A DNA stretch of 64,000 bases from Acinetobacter calcoaceticus. Its GTDB lineage: Bacteria; Pseudomonadota; Gammaproteobacteria; Pseudomonadales; Moraxellaceae. The translations under genes and the position numbers were made by a program. The notes under the pieces are model-generated. The model searched no databases. It worked only from the letters and a program-made list of their open reading frames with translations, and was not told the DNA's origin. The stretch's first letter is position 1. Every line of letters starts with the position of its first letter. Location: the NCBI RefSeq assembly GCF_016508255.1, contig NZ_JADVKT010000001.1:1-64000 (forward strand), written 5' to 3'. Positions 11,172 to 20,654 of the stretch are shown one piece after another.

Positions 11172-11888
11172 TTATGAGTTAAATGATTGCCGCACTAATG
11201 CTGCAATCTGCTGCCCCCAAATTGCATAAATTTCTTTGCCCGGATGAAAACCATCACTTGCCATAGGCAGATTCATCGCTTGAAAACTTTCAATATCATA
11301 TTGAATGAATCTAAATTGGTTTTGTGATTCTAACCATTTATATAACACTTGATTCATTTGCTCCGCATATTTTCCAAACAACCAAGCCAATGGATTTGGT
11401 AAAGCTGGAAAATGTTGCATTGGCGGAACGCCAGAAACAATAATTAACTTAGGCTGAAAACGTGCCTGTATATGTTGAAATAATTGCTTTTGTTGTTTTA
11501 TCCATAAGTCTGCTGACGTTAATTTTGTCACATCGTTAACGCCAATAGAGGTAACAACAACATCATAATTTTGCTGTTCTAAATGCTGTAAAGCTTGAAA
11601 AACCTGCTTGGTGGTATCGCCTGTTTTTGCATGAAGCTTCCAACTTATCAAATATTCATCTTGTAACTCAGAAATAATTGCGCCAGATAAAGCATCTTTT
11701 TGTGTTTCAACACCAACACCAGCTGCGGCAGAGTCTCCTAAAATAAGTAATGACAAAGGTCTGCCTTGGCCAACAATGCCTTCTCTTTCACCACTGGCTT
11801 CTAGCAAGCGTGGTGTATTCTTACGAACCTTTGTTCCCTGCACAAAAAGTACAGGCAACAATGCTAAAGTTGAAAGTTTTAACCACAT
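11172..11888 (-). CDS. SGNH/GDSL-family esterase
   Basis: The 238-residue protein has an N-terminal hydrophobic segment (a signal anchor or signal peptide). The GDSL block LILGDSAAAGVG has the nucleophile Ser near residue 53, the Gly block is KTGDTT, VTSIGVND supplies the Asn, and SDGFHPG near the end supplies the Asp and His. This is a complete SGNH active site like that of TesA or arylesterases. The length is slightly above that of TesA because of the N-terminal segment. It lies between an NTF2-like gene and a YheT-like hydrolase on the same strand, suggesting a lipid-turnover operon. Confidence 0.82.
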   Translation of the reverse strand: MWLKLSTLALLPVLFVQGTKVRKNTPRLLEASGEREGIVGQGRPLSLLILGDSAAAGVGVETQKDALSGAIISELQDEYLISWKLHAKTGDTTKQVFQALQHLEQQNYDVVVTSIGVNDVTKLTSADLWIKQQKQLFQHIQARFQPKLIIVSGVPPMQHFPALPNPLAWLFGKYAEQMNQVLYKWLESQNQFRFIQYDIESFQAMNLPMASDGFHPGKEIYAIWGQQIAALVRQSFNS

Positions 11889-11926
11889 TCTAATGATCTC
11901 TGTGTTGCTTAGGCTATTTAGTAAAA

Positions 11927-12334
11927 TTATTGCGGTTGAAACTTGGCAATTCTTATACCCATTTGTTCAGCCAGTGCAGCTAAACCGCTCATTGGGCGAA
12001 TCATTACTTCAAAATCAATAATTTTGCCTTGTTCATTAAAACGGATCATATCAATACCTTTTAATGACTTTCCACTGACATTGGCACTAAACTCAAGCAC
12101 TACATTTTCGCCATCTTCTGTATAAAACTCACGATGATATGTAAAGTTTTCGAACACTTGAATGACATTGGTAAGAATGAAGAAAACGACCTGCTTTCCT
12201 TCGTAAGGTTTATAGGCAACTGGTGAACGAAAAACCACGTCATCTGCCAGTAAATCATTTAGATCGGACAAGTTACCTGCCTGAATCATTTGATGCCATT
12301 TTTCTAATGACTGTTTTGTTGTTTGAAGTGTCAT
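11927..12334 (-). CDS. NTF2-like (SnoaL-type) protein
   Basis: The 135-residue protein has the NTF2-like cone fold pattern: an N-terminal helix with SLEKWHQMIQAGNLSDLNDL, DDVVFRSPVAYKPYEGK, then alternating beta strands with FTYHREFYTEDGENVVLEF, and IDMIRFNEQGKIIDFEVMIRP-type strands at the end. Such proteins are small-molecule isomerases, hydratases or binding proteins, and the ligand cannot be read from sequence. It sits 38 bp upstream of the SGNH esterase gene and 71 bp downstream of the dienoyl-CoA reductase gene, so a role linked to lipid metabolism is inferred. Confidence 0.75.
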   Translation of the reverse strand: MTLQTTKQSLEKWHQMIQAGNLSDLNDLLADDVVFRSPVAYKPYEGKQVVFFILTNVIQVFENFTYHREFYTEDGENVVLEFSANVSGKSLKGIDMIRFNEQGKIIDFEVMIRPMSGLAALAEQMGIRIAKFQPQ

Positions 12335-12369
12335 TGTTGTTCTATCCTATAATTTAACCAATGAAGTTA

Positions 12370-12398
12370 GGGACACTTCCGTATAAAAGGAATGTCCC
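12370..12398. other. Intergenic hairpin after fadH
   Basis: GGGACACTTCC and GGAATGTCCC form a strong inverted repeat with a short loop in the gap between fadH and the NTF2-like gene. Neither strand has a following T tract, so it is more likely an mRNA processing or 3'-stabilising element than a terminator. Confidence 0.5.
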
Positions 12399-12405
12399 AT
12401 AAAAT

Positions 12406-14451
<2,046 letters not shown>

Positions 14452-14462
14452 TTAGCTTGCTA

Positions 14463-14520
14463 ATGCAACTTGTTGCATTAATTTATAATCAAATTTTGAC
14501 TTTTATGCAACATGTTGCAT
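14463..14520. promoter_or_regulatory. Twin palindromic operators between fadH and padR-type gene
   Basis: ATGCAACTTGTTGCAT (14463-14478) and ATGCAACATGTTGCAT (14505-14520) are near-identical palindromes whose starts are 42 bp apart, four helical turns. The second lies exactly between the -35 and -10 elements of the plus-strand promoter. The first covers the predicted start site of the minus-strand promoter. A PadR dimer bound to both could repress both genes together. The regulator assignment is inferred from adjacency. Confidence 0.75.
14482..14510 (-). promoter_or_regulatory. Predicted fadH promoter
   Basis: On the minus strand TTGCAT (14510-14505) and TATAAA (14487-14482) are spaced by 17 bp. 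The -35 element is part of the second palindrome and the start site falls in the first. Confidence 0.55.
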
Positions 14521-14523
14521 AAT
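14496..14523 (+). promoter_or_regulatory. Predicted promoter of the PadR regulator gene
   Basis: TTGACT at 14496-14501 and CATAAT at 14518-14523 are spaced by 16 bp, with an operator palindrome filling the spacer. The start site near 14530 is downstream of two in-frame ATG codons, so translation must begin at 14566. Confidence 0.6.
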
Positions 14524-14565
14524 CTCATGAGTCACACTTTACTTTTGCTTACAAACCGGATTGCC

Positions 14566-15126
14566 ATGTCACTTCCTCATGTTTTATTGACCAGCTTACT
14601 TGAACGACCAAGCACAGGGTTCGAACTTGCCCGCCGCTTTGATCGCTCAATCGGTTTTTTCTGGAATGCCACTCATCAGCAAATTTATCGTGAACTCAAC
14701 CACATGCTCAAAAAAGGTTGGGTTTCAACGTTAGAAAATGAAATGGAAAATAGTCGAAAAAAAACCTATCAAGTTGAACAATTAGGGCGTATTGAACTAG
14801 CTTCATGGATGACGCAACAAAGTGAACCTGCACAACTTCGTGATGATTTAATGGTTAGATTGCGTGCTGAAGCACAATTGAGCAATAATCAGATATTACC
14901 TGAACTGTTAAGGCATCTTGGTTTACATCAAGAGAAGCTGAAACTTTATCAAAGTATTTACGATAAAGATTTTAAAGATAGCGATGATCTAGATAACCGT
15001 GTGTTGTACATTCACAAAATGATCTTAGAACTTGGGATTACAATGGAAAGTGAATGGATCAAGTGGTTGGAACAAGTCATCCCTCAATTAAAACGCTTTA
15101 CCCAAGATAGCGTATCCGGAGAATAG
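14566..15126 (+). CDS. PadR-family transcriptional regulator
   Basis: The 186-residue protein begins with the PadR winged helix: LLTSLLERPSTGFELARRFD, then GFFWNATHQQIYRELNHMLKKGWV and a wing with SRKKTYQVEQLG. A PadR/Vir-type C-terminal helical dimerisation domain (about residues 95-180) follows. An open frame extends 18 codons upstream, but that part overlaps the operator and -10 box, so the ATG at 14566 is preferred. It is followed two bases later by an alpha/beta hydrolase gene. It probably represses itself and the divergent fadH gene, possibly responding to a lipid-derived ligand (inferred). Confidence 0.85.
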   Translation: MSLPHVLLTSLLERPSTGFELARRFDRSIGFFWNATHQQIYRELNHMLKKGWVSTLENEMENSRKKTYQVEQLGRIELASWMTQQSEPAQLRDDLMVRLRAEAQLSNNQILPELLRHLGLHQEKLKLYQSIYDKDFKDSDDLDNRVLYIHKMILELGITMESEWIKWLEQVIPQLKRFTQDSVSGE

Positions 15127-15128
15127 TC

Positions 15129-16046
15129 ATGCCGTATTACACCATGCCCGATCAGGAAAATTTATTTGTACGCCGTGTTGGTCGTGGTGAACCAGTATTA
15201 GTATTATCCGGCTTAGGGATGCAGAGCTGGCAATGGCTACCCTTCATCTATGCAAATCGTAAAGAATATGAGTTTATTATTCCCGACTGGCGGGGGTTCG
15301 GTGGTTCAAAAAATTGTGCAATCCCTGAGCAAGATGCAATTTCTAGCCATTGGCAAGATGTTGCACATTTAATAGAACAATTAAAACTCGATAACTTTAT
15401 CTTGATGGGTTATTCAATGGGTGCTACAACGGCCATGCATGGTATGAAACATGCTCATCTAGCACAGCAATTAAAAGCCTATTTACATATCGACCAAACA
15501 CCAAAAATATCTGTCGATTCAACATGGGAATATGGTCTATTTGGCCCGCTCCACCCCCAGTTCAAACAATTATTAAATGATATCTATCAATTATTATTAA
15601 AGCATAAAAATGCCAAATACCTATATGAATTATTGCTTCCAGATCGACAAGAATTGGTTCGTCTTTGGGTAGATTTTATTGAGTTACAAAGTAGCAACCC
15701 ATTTAGCCCTTTAGTTTTTAAAACAGCCCTAAAGCAACCTTTTCTACAAAAATATTTATTACCAATTCAGCGTCTAGATTATTTATTTTGGTATGTCGAA
15801 AACTATCTTTATCACAATGAAGATTATCGTGATGCCCTTTCACAATTACAATGCCCAACAACTTTCTTTATTGGTCGTAATTCGACACTTTATCCAGAAA
15901 CTGGACAGACACTTATTGCACATAGTATCGAGCATGCAAAAGCAATATATTTTGAACGATCAGGCCATACACCGTTATTAACTGAGCCGAAAAAATTTGG
16001 GCATGAAATCACGACATTCTTATCAAACTTAAAACATGCTTCTTAA
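15129..16046 (+). CDS. Alpha/beta hydrolase
   Basis: The 305-residue protein has an alpha/beta hydrolase fold: LVLSGLGMQSWQW near residue 24, PDWRGFGGSKN, and the nucleophile elbow ILMGYSMGATTAMHG with Ser near residue 99. The acid region is FFIGRNSTLYPETGQ and the His is in FERSGHTPLL. There is no signal peptide. It lies two bases after the PadR gene and so is cotranscribed and under the same control. The substrate is not identifiable; linkage to fadH suggests a fatty-acid-related ester or thioester. Confidence 0.82.
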   Translation: MPYYTMPDQENLFVRRVGRGEPVLVLSGLGMQSWQWLPFIYANRKEYEFIIPDWRGFGGSKNCAIPEQDAISSHWQDVAHLIEQLKLDNFILMGYSMGATTAMHGMKHAHLAQQLKAYLHIDQTPKISVDSTWEYGLFGPLHPQFKQLLNDIYQLLLKHKNAKYLYELLLPDRQELVRLWVDFIELQSSNPFSPLVFKTALKQPFLQKYLLPIQRLDYLFWYVENYLYHNEDYRDALSQLQCPTTFFIGRNSTLYPETGQTLIAHSIEHAKAIYFERSGHTPLLTEPKKFGHEITTFLSNLKHAS

Positions 16047-16052
16047 AAAAGT

Positions 16053-16081
16053 AAAGGGACCTGTTCGCAGATCCCTTTTAA
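16053..16081. terminator. Terminator between convergent hydrolase and DAHP synthase genes
   Basis: AAAGGGA pairs with TCCCTTT around a 12-base loop, with T-rich sequence following on both strands. Confidence 0.7.
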
Positions 16082-16093
16082 ATCAATAAATGA

Positions 16094-17149
16094 TTAAGCT
16101 GAATGAGCTAACTCTTTCACTTTTAATTGCTCAGAAACACTTAATAAAAGTTGCTCTGTTTTTTCCCATCCCAAACAACCATCAGTTACTGACTGACCAT
16201 AAGTCATATCACAAGAAATCTTTTGGCTACCATCAACCAAATGACTTTCAATCATGACACCCCTTACTTGTGTTTTTAAACGCTCAGCAACGATTTGCTG
16301 TAACACTTCTGGCTGACGTAACGGATCTTTACTACTATTGCCATGACTACAGTCAATCACCAATGGAGGAAGATTTTGTTTGTGTTTTTCTCGTATTGCC
16401 TGAATTGAAGCTAAATCATAATTTGGTCCATGATTTGCTCCACGTAAAATCAAGTGTGGTAATAGGTTACCGGCACTCTGAATCACTGAAGGTAAACCTT
16501 GCTGATTCATTCCTAGAAATTGATGTTCATTTTGTGCTGACTGAATTGCATCTAATGCAATCTGAATTGAGCCGTCAGTACCATTTTTAAAACCAATACT
16601 GTATGGCATGTGGCTTGAGATTTCACGATGAATTTGAGACTCACTTGTACGAGCACCAATTGCCCCCCAAGCCAATAAATCATCAAAATAACCAGTTGCC
16701 ATTGGACTTAAAATTTCACTCGCAATTGGCAACCCCTTTTCAATAATTTGAAGGTAAAGTTCACGAGACTTCTCTAAACCAAGTTGTAAATTTGATGAGC
16801 CATCTAAATTTGGATCGTACATAAAACCCTTCCAACCTACAGTTGTACGCGGTTTTTCAATGTATGCACGCATCACGATAAAAATCTGATCTTTTACTTT
16901 TTCTTGTAATTTCTGCAATCTTTCAGCGTATTCAAGTACTGCAACCGGATCATGAATGGAACAAGGCCCTGTAATTACCATTAACCGAGAATCTTTGCCG
17001 TTAAGAATATTTTGAATAGTTTGACGGTGTTCGGCAATTTGACGCACGAAAGAGTGTGCAAGCGGATATTTTGCTTTTAACTGGATAGGTAAACTAACTG
17101 GTGTTTCTTTTGTATTGCTTTGTGTCAATAAAGTATTTAGGGCATTCAT
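16094..17149 (-). CDS. aroG: 3-deoxy-7-phosphoheptulonate (DAHP) synthase, class I
   Basis: DAHP synthase condenses phosphoenolpyruvate and erythrose 4-phosphate, the first step of aromatic amino acid synthesis. The 351-residue product has the family signatures VITGPCSIHDP, AYIEKPRTTVGWKG, the metal Cys and ligands in that region, ARTSESQIHREISS and DCSHGNSSK. Its length is that of the feedback-regulated AroF/G/H type; which isozyme it is (Tyr-, Phe- or Trp-sensitive) cannot be told here. AAGGAA lies six bases before the ATG. The upstream 360 bp form an attenuator-like leader with two aromatic-rich peptides. Confidence 0.93.
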   Translation of the reverse strand: MNALNTLLTQSNTKETPVSLPIQLKAKYPLAHSFVRQIAEHRQTIQNILNGKDSRLMVITGPCSIHDPVAVLEYAERLQKLQEKVKDQIFIVMRAYIEKPRTTVGWKGFMYDPNLDGSSNLQLGLEKSRELYLQIIEKGLPIASEILSPMATGYFDDLLAWGAIGARTSESQIHREISSHMPYSIGFKNGTDGSIQIALDAIQSAQNEHQFLGMNQQGLPSVIQSAGNLLPHLILRGANHGPNYDLASIQAIREKHKQNLPPLVIDCSHGNSSKDPLRQPEVLQQIVAERLKTQVRGVMIESHLVDGSQKISCDMTYGQSVTDGCLGWEKTEQLLLSVSEQLKVKELAHSA

Positions 17150-17162
17150 TGGTTTTTCCTTG

Positions 17163-17183
17163 GGACTGCAATCTATTCAGTCC
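17163..17183 (-). promoter_or_regulatory. Hairpin next to the aroG ribosome binding site
   Basis: GGACTG and CAGTCC pair with a nine-base loop. The hairpin begins seven bases after the stop codon of the second leader ORF and ends two bases before the AAGGAA site of aroG. It could influence aroG translation; there is no T tract. Confidence 0.5.
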
Positions 17184-17189
17184 GATCAT

Positions 17190-17282
17190 TTATTTGAGCG
17201 TTTTGGATCTATTCGTTGGTAAAGGTAAGCAAAAGTAAAACCAATAAAAGTTGCTAAAATACGAATAAGTCATGTTGTTCAT
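17190..17282 (-). CDS. Second aromatic-rich leader ORF before aroG
   Basis: This 30-residue ORF starts MNNM and continues TYSYFSNFYWFYF, so 10 of residues 6-17 are Tyr, Phe or Trp. A GAGGAA ribosome binding site lies seven bases before the ATG. It is located after the attenuator terminator and ends 40 bp before aroG, so it would be translated only from read-through mRNA. A ribosome stalled here could expose or hide the hairpin next to the aroG ribosome binding site. Translation and function are inferred; chance enrichment is unlikely given the position and ribosome site. Confidence 0.6.
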   Translation of the reverse strand: MNNMTYSYFSNFYWFYFCLPLPTNRSKTLK

Positions 17283-17314
17283 TTTAAGTTCCTCGATTCA
17301 AAAAGATAAAGCAT

Positions 17315-17344
17315 AAAAAAACCTGATCGGGGTTGCCGATCAGG
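17315..17344 (-). terminator. Attenuator terminator in the aroG leader
   Basis: On the minus strand CCTGATCGG pairs perfectly with CCGATCAGG around five bases and is followed by seven T residues. It lies between the first leader peptide and aroG, without any gene ending before it, so it is a premature terminator inside the leader. Confidence 0.85.
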
Positions 17345-17391
17345 TATTAACTGTGATGGGCAACTTTCTCATGCCCGAATACGCTCAGGCA
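17333..17391 (-). promoter_or_regulatory. Attenuator alternative-pairing region
   Basis: Segment 1 TGCCTGA (17391-17385) pairs with segment 2 TCGGGCA (17378-17372). Segment 2 can instead pair, through GGGCA, with segment 3 TGCCC (17362-17358). Segment 3 can alternatively pair, through TTGCC, with GGCAA (17337-17333) inside the terminator arm. Segment 1 starts one base after the leader stop codon. A ribosome at the stop would mask segment 1, allow 2:3 and so permit termination. A ribosome stalled upstream at aromatic codons would allow 1:2 and antitermination. The logic is inferred. Confidence 0.6.
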
Positions 17392-17392
17392 A

Positions 17393-17449
17393 CTATCTAA
17401 ATTGCCAAAAATAATAATATGCGTTTGTGTTCACAGATAGATTTAACAT
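17393..17449 (-). CDS. Aromatic leader peptide of the aroG attenuator
   Basis: The ORF encodes MLNLSVNTNAYYYFWQFR, with three Tyr, one Phe and one Trp codon in a row, then Phe two codons later. It begins about 30 bases after a predicted start site and has GAGA five bases before the ATG. It ends one base before a nested hairpin series and an intrinsic terminator. This is the organisation of ribosome-mediated attenuators such as those of trp and pheA operons, but with all three aromatic amino acids as signals, matching the pathway-wide role of DAHP synthase. Confidence 0.8.
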   Translation of the reverse strand: MLNLSVNTNAYYYFWQFR

Positions 17450-17485
17450 CTTTATCTCAAATATAAAAAAATGTTCCTAAAATCT

Positions 17486-17514
17486 AAAATACGCATTGTT
17501 GAGGGCTTTGACAA
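17486..17514 (-). promoter_or_regulatory. Predicted promoter of the aroG leader
   Basis: On the minus strand TTGTCA (17514-17509) and TATTTT (17491-17486) are separated by 17 bp, placing the start site near 17479. Confidence 0.6.
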
Positions 17515-17571
17515 GTCTTTTTTTTAAAAAACTTCTTATTTTCACGCTTAAGATTCGATTCACTCATTATA

Positions 17572-17934
17572 TTAACGAATCAACCCTTGAGGCTGTAAAA
17601 TAATTAAGCCTGCTCCACAAAGCACAATTAGGCCACCCAATATATCCCATCTTGTTAATCCCACCTGATCAACAAAACGCAGCCACATTAATGCAGTAAA
17701 AATATAAATACCGCCATATGCAGCATAAATGCGCCCAGAAGCCGCTGGATGTAGGGTCAGCAGCCATACAAAGACAGCCAAGCTCAAAACTGTAGGTAGC
17801 CACAGCCAAGCGGACTTGCCTTCTCTTAAAATCAAATAAGGGAAATAACAACCAAGAATTTCAGCAATTGCTGTGATAATAAATAACCCGAACACACTCA
17901 GTATTCGGGTTATAGTAAGACTATCAATTAACAT
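17572..17934 (-). CDS. YnfA/UPF0060 family inner-membrane protein
   Basis: The 120-residue protein has four membrane segments (about 8-28, 40-58, 66-86, 96-114) and the family motifs [30 protein letters not shown] and WLRFVDQ. The YnfA family is related to small multidrug resistance transporters, but physiological substrates are not settled. It starts three bases after the clpA stop, so it may be translated from the clpA mRNA, although a functional link with ClpAS is not expected. Confidence 0.9.
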   Translation of the reverse strand: MLIDSLTITRILSVFGLFIITAIAEILGCYFPYLILREGKSAWLWLPTVLSLAVFVWLLTLHPAASGRIYAAYGGIYIFTALMWLRFVDQVGLTRWDILGGLIVLCGAGLIILQPQGLIR

Positions 17935-17937
17935 AAG

Positions 17938-20214
17938 TTATGCTGGTTCTGCCGTATGATGATCTTCAAAAACTTCAAGTTTCAAGCCGACAGCTTTGCC
18001 ATCTTCATTCTTCACTGAAACAGCCACATTACCACCATGATCTGCAAGTTCACCAAACAGGATCATTTCAGCTAATGGTTTCTTCAAGTGTTCTTGAATG
18101 AGGCGTTGCATTGGACGTGCACCCATCAAGCGGTCATAACCGTTTGTTGCCAACCAATCACGAGCACTTTGATCGACATCAAGTACAACTTGTTTGTCAT
18201 CCAGTTGAGCTTGTAATTCTGTCAAGAATTTATCAACCACAGACTCAATAACAGTTGTTGGTAACGACTTGAATTGAATAACACTGTCTAGACGGTTACG
18301 AAACTCTGGTGAGAAAGCACGCTTCATCGCTTCTTGGTTATCAGAACTATGATCTTGTTCAGTAAAACCAATACTCGCACGAGAAATACTTTCTGCGCCA
18401 ATATTTGTAGTCAAAACAATAATAACGTTTCTAAAGTCTGACTTACGTCCGTTGTTATCCGTTAAAGCACCATGATCCATGATTTGTAGCAAGAGATTAA
18501 ACACATCTGGATGTGCTTTCTCAATTTCATCTAGCAATAAAACACAGTGCGGGTTCTTATGGATCGCATCAGTTAACAACCCACCTTGGTCATAACCCAC
18601 ATAACCCGGAGGTGCACCAATCAAACGTGAAACTGCATGACGTTCCATATATTCAGACATATCGAAACGAACAAGCTCTACACCTAACAATTTTGCTAGC
18701 TGTTTAGTCACTTCTGTTTTACCAACCCCTGTTGGGCCAGCAAAAACAAAACTACCTACTGGCTTATCTGGTGATTTCAACCCAGCACGAGATAATTTGA
18801 TCGCTGAACCTAATGCAGTAATCGCTTCATCTTGACCAAACACGACACGTTTTAAATCACGCTCAAGATTTTCAAGCACTGACTTATCATCTTTAGAAAC
18901 AGTTTTAGGTGGAATACGAGCAATCTTAGAAACGATATCTTCGATATTCTCTACAGTAATCAAGCTATCATCAGTTTCAGCTTTCAAACGACGCTGAGCA
19001 CCAGCTTCGTCAATCACATCAATCGCCTTATCTGGCAAGAAACGATCATTAATGAATTTAGCTGAAAGCTCTACAGCTGATACTAATGCCTTATCGTCAT
19101 ATTGTACGTGGTGAAAATCTTCAAATTTAGATTTTAAGCCACGCAAAATATCAATTGTTTCAGAAATACTTGGCTCATTGACATCAATTTTCTGGAAACG
19201 ACGTGATAACGCATGGTCTTTTTCAAAAACCTGACGATATTCTTGGAACGTCGTTGAACCAATACAACGTAAAGTACCATTAGCCAATGCGGGTTTAATC
19301 AAATTCGAAGCATCCATTGTGCTGCCCATACTTGAGCCCGCGCCAATGATCATATGAATTTCGTCAATGAATAAAATCGCATTTGGATTTTTCTTCAAAG
19401 CATTAAGCAATTGTTTTAAACGTTTTTCAAAGTCACCGCGATATTTGGTTCCAGCAACTAATGCACCAATATCTAAACTATAGACTTCAGCCTGACTCAA
19501 AGGTTTAGGTGCCTTACCATTCACAATTAACCATGCCAAACCTTCAGCAATCGAGGTTTTACCAACGCCCGGATCACCTACAAGTAATGGATTATTTTTG
19601 CGACGGCGGCACAGAATTTGTGCTGTACGCTCAATTTCCTTTTCACGACCAATAAGTGGATCAGTTTTGCCTTTTTGCGCTTCAACGTTTAAGTTCAGCG
19701 TATAAAGCTCTAATGGTCCTGCATTGCCCGTACTCGTTTCACCCTCAATATCTTCAACTTCTTCTTCAACTTGCACTTCATCTTTACGTGTTCCATGAGA
19801 CAAGTATTGAGTCAAGGTCAAACGATTGATTTGATGACGTTTAAGCAAATACACAGCAAAAGAATCACGCTCTGAATACATTGCGACCAAAACATCCGCA
19901 CCTTCAACAGTACGATCGCCACCACTTGATTGCACATGGAAAATAGCACGTTGCAAAATGCGGTCAAAACTTTCTGTTGGATGAGGCGCCTGCTCGCTAT
20001 TTTCGCCAAGCTTAGGAGTATGTTGTTCTACATATTCTTCTAATTCTTTACGTAAAGAAACTATATCAGCCCCACATGCTTTTAATGCATTCACGGCCGA
20101 ATCGTTGTCGAGTAGTGCTAATAATAAGTGTTCAACTGTAAGAAACTCATGTCTCTTTTGACGAGCCATGCTAACAGCCAAACGTAATGATACTTCTAAT
20201 TGACGACTGAGCAT
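17938..20214 (-). CDS. clpA: ATP-dependent Clp protease ATP-binding subunit ClpA
   Basis: ClpA is the AAA+ unfoldase that feeds substrates to ClpP. The 758-residue product has an N-terminal Clp repeat domain (1-145), an acidic linker, and a first ATPase module with Walker A GDPGVGKTS near residue 215 and Walker B LFIDEIHMIIGAGS. The second module has GPTGVGKTEVTKQ, Walker B LLLDEIEKAHPDV and TTNIGAE. No ClpB-type coiled-coil middle domain is present, so it is ClpA and not ClpB. clpS lies directly upstream, with a 17-bp gap. Confidence 0.96.
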   Translation of the reverse strand: MLSRQLEVSLRLAVSMARQKRHEFLTVEHLLLALLDNDSAVNALKACGADIVSLRKELEEYVEQHTPKLGENSEQAPHPTESFDRILQRAIFHVQSSGGDRTVEGADVLVAMYSERDSFAVYLLKRHQINRLTLTQYLSHGTRKDEVQVEEEVEDIEGETSTGNAGPLELYTLNLNVEAQKGKTDPLIGREKEIERTAQILCRRRKNNPLLVGDPGVGKTSIAEGLAWLIVNGKAPKPLSQAEVYSLDIGALVAGTKYRGDFEKRLKQLLNALKKNPNAILFIDEIHMIIGAGSSMGSTMDASNLIKPALANGTLRCIGSTTFQEYRQVFEKDHALSRRFQKIDVNEPSISETIDILRGLKSKFEDFHHVQYDDKALVSAVELSAKFINDRFLPDKAIDVIDEAGAQRRLKAETDDSLITVENIEDIVSKIARIPPKTVSKDDKSVLENLERDLKRVVFGQDEAITALGSAIKLSRAGLKSPDKPVGSFVFAGPTGVGKTEVTKQLAKLLGVELVRFDMSEYMERHAVSRLIGAPPGYVGYDQGGLLTDAIHKNPHCVLLLDEIEKAHPDVFNLLLQIMDHGALTDNNGRKSDFRNVIIVLTTNIGAESISRASIGFTEQDHSSDNQEAMKRAFSPEFRNRLDSVIQFKSLPTTVIESVVDKFLTELQAQLDDKQVVLDVDQSARDWLATNGYDRLMGARPMQRLIQEHLKKPLAEMILFGELADHGGNVAVSVKNEDGKAVGLKLEVFEDHHTAEPA

Positions 20215-20231
20215 GTAACCCCCTTATGCTT

Positions 20232-20645
20232 TTATGCTTTAGGCTCAATCTGGCAAAGTAATGGATGACCTTGCGATCGAGCGTAATTATTAACAAGGTT
20301 TGCCTTGGTTTCCGCGATGTCTCTTGGATATACCCCAGCAATACCTTTACCTTCATAGTGTACTGTTAGCATTACTTGAGTTGCTTGGTCAAGATTCATT
20401 GCAAAGTATTGTTGTAAAATTTCAATTACAAAGTCCATTGGCGTGTAATCGTCATTCATTAATACGACTGCATATAATGGCGGACGCTTGAGTTCAGGAG
20501 GTGCTGTTTGTACAACAACCTCTCCGTCATGATCTTCGTTTTGCGAATCACTTAAGCGTGGATGGAAGTGCCAATCGACATATCCAGACTGCTGAAAAGA
20601 AGCTTTGATATCTTTTAAGTTTGTTTGACGCTTATTTGTTCGCAT
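20232..20645 (-). CDS. clpS: ClpA adaptor protein ClpS
   Basis: ClpS binds N-degron substrates and hands them to ClpA. The conserved core begins near residue 55 with [23 protein letters not shown], including the Asp-Asp-Tyr-Thr of the N-end-binding pocket. [20 protein letters not shown] follows. The N-terminal 50 residues are longer than in E. coli and polar, with [17 protein letters not shown], so a shorter start is conceivable. It is immediately upstream of clpA on the same strand, and the stop of a DUF6776-like gene lies nine bases upstream. Confidence 0.94.
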   Translation of the reverse strand: MRTNKRQTNLKDIKASFQQSGYVDWHFHPRLSDSQNEDHDGEVVVQTAPPELKRPPLYAVVLMNDDYTPMDFVIEILQQYFAMNLDQATQVMLTVHYEGKGIAGVYPRDIAETKANLVNNYARSQGHPLLCQIEPKA

Positions 20646-20654
20646 AGGATGTTA

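Noticed and set aside
12370..12398. Intrinsic terminator after fadH
   Set aside because: The stem is good but no T tract follows on either strand.
14512..14565. Upstream start codons for the PadR gene at 14512 and 14527
   Set aside because: They overlap the operator and precede or coincide with the predicted transcription start, so they cannot be on the mRNA.
17669..17851. Extra minus-strand frame within ynfA
   Set aside because: ynfA has clear family motifs in the other frame; this one is a shadow.
20171..20356. Frame spanning the clpS-clpA junction
   Set aside because: Both flanking genes are well supported in other frames and no signal supports this one.
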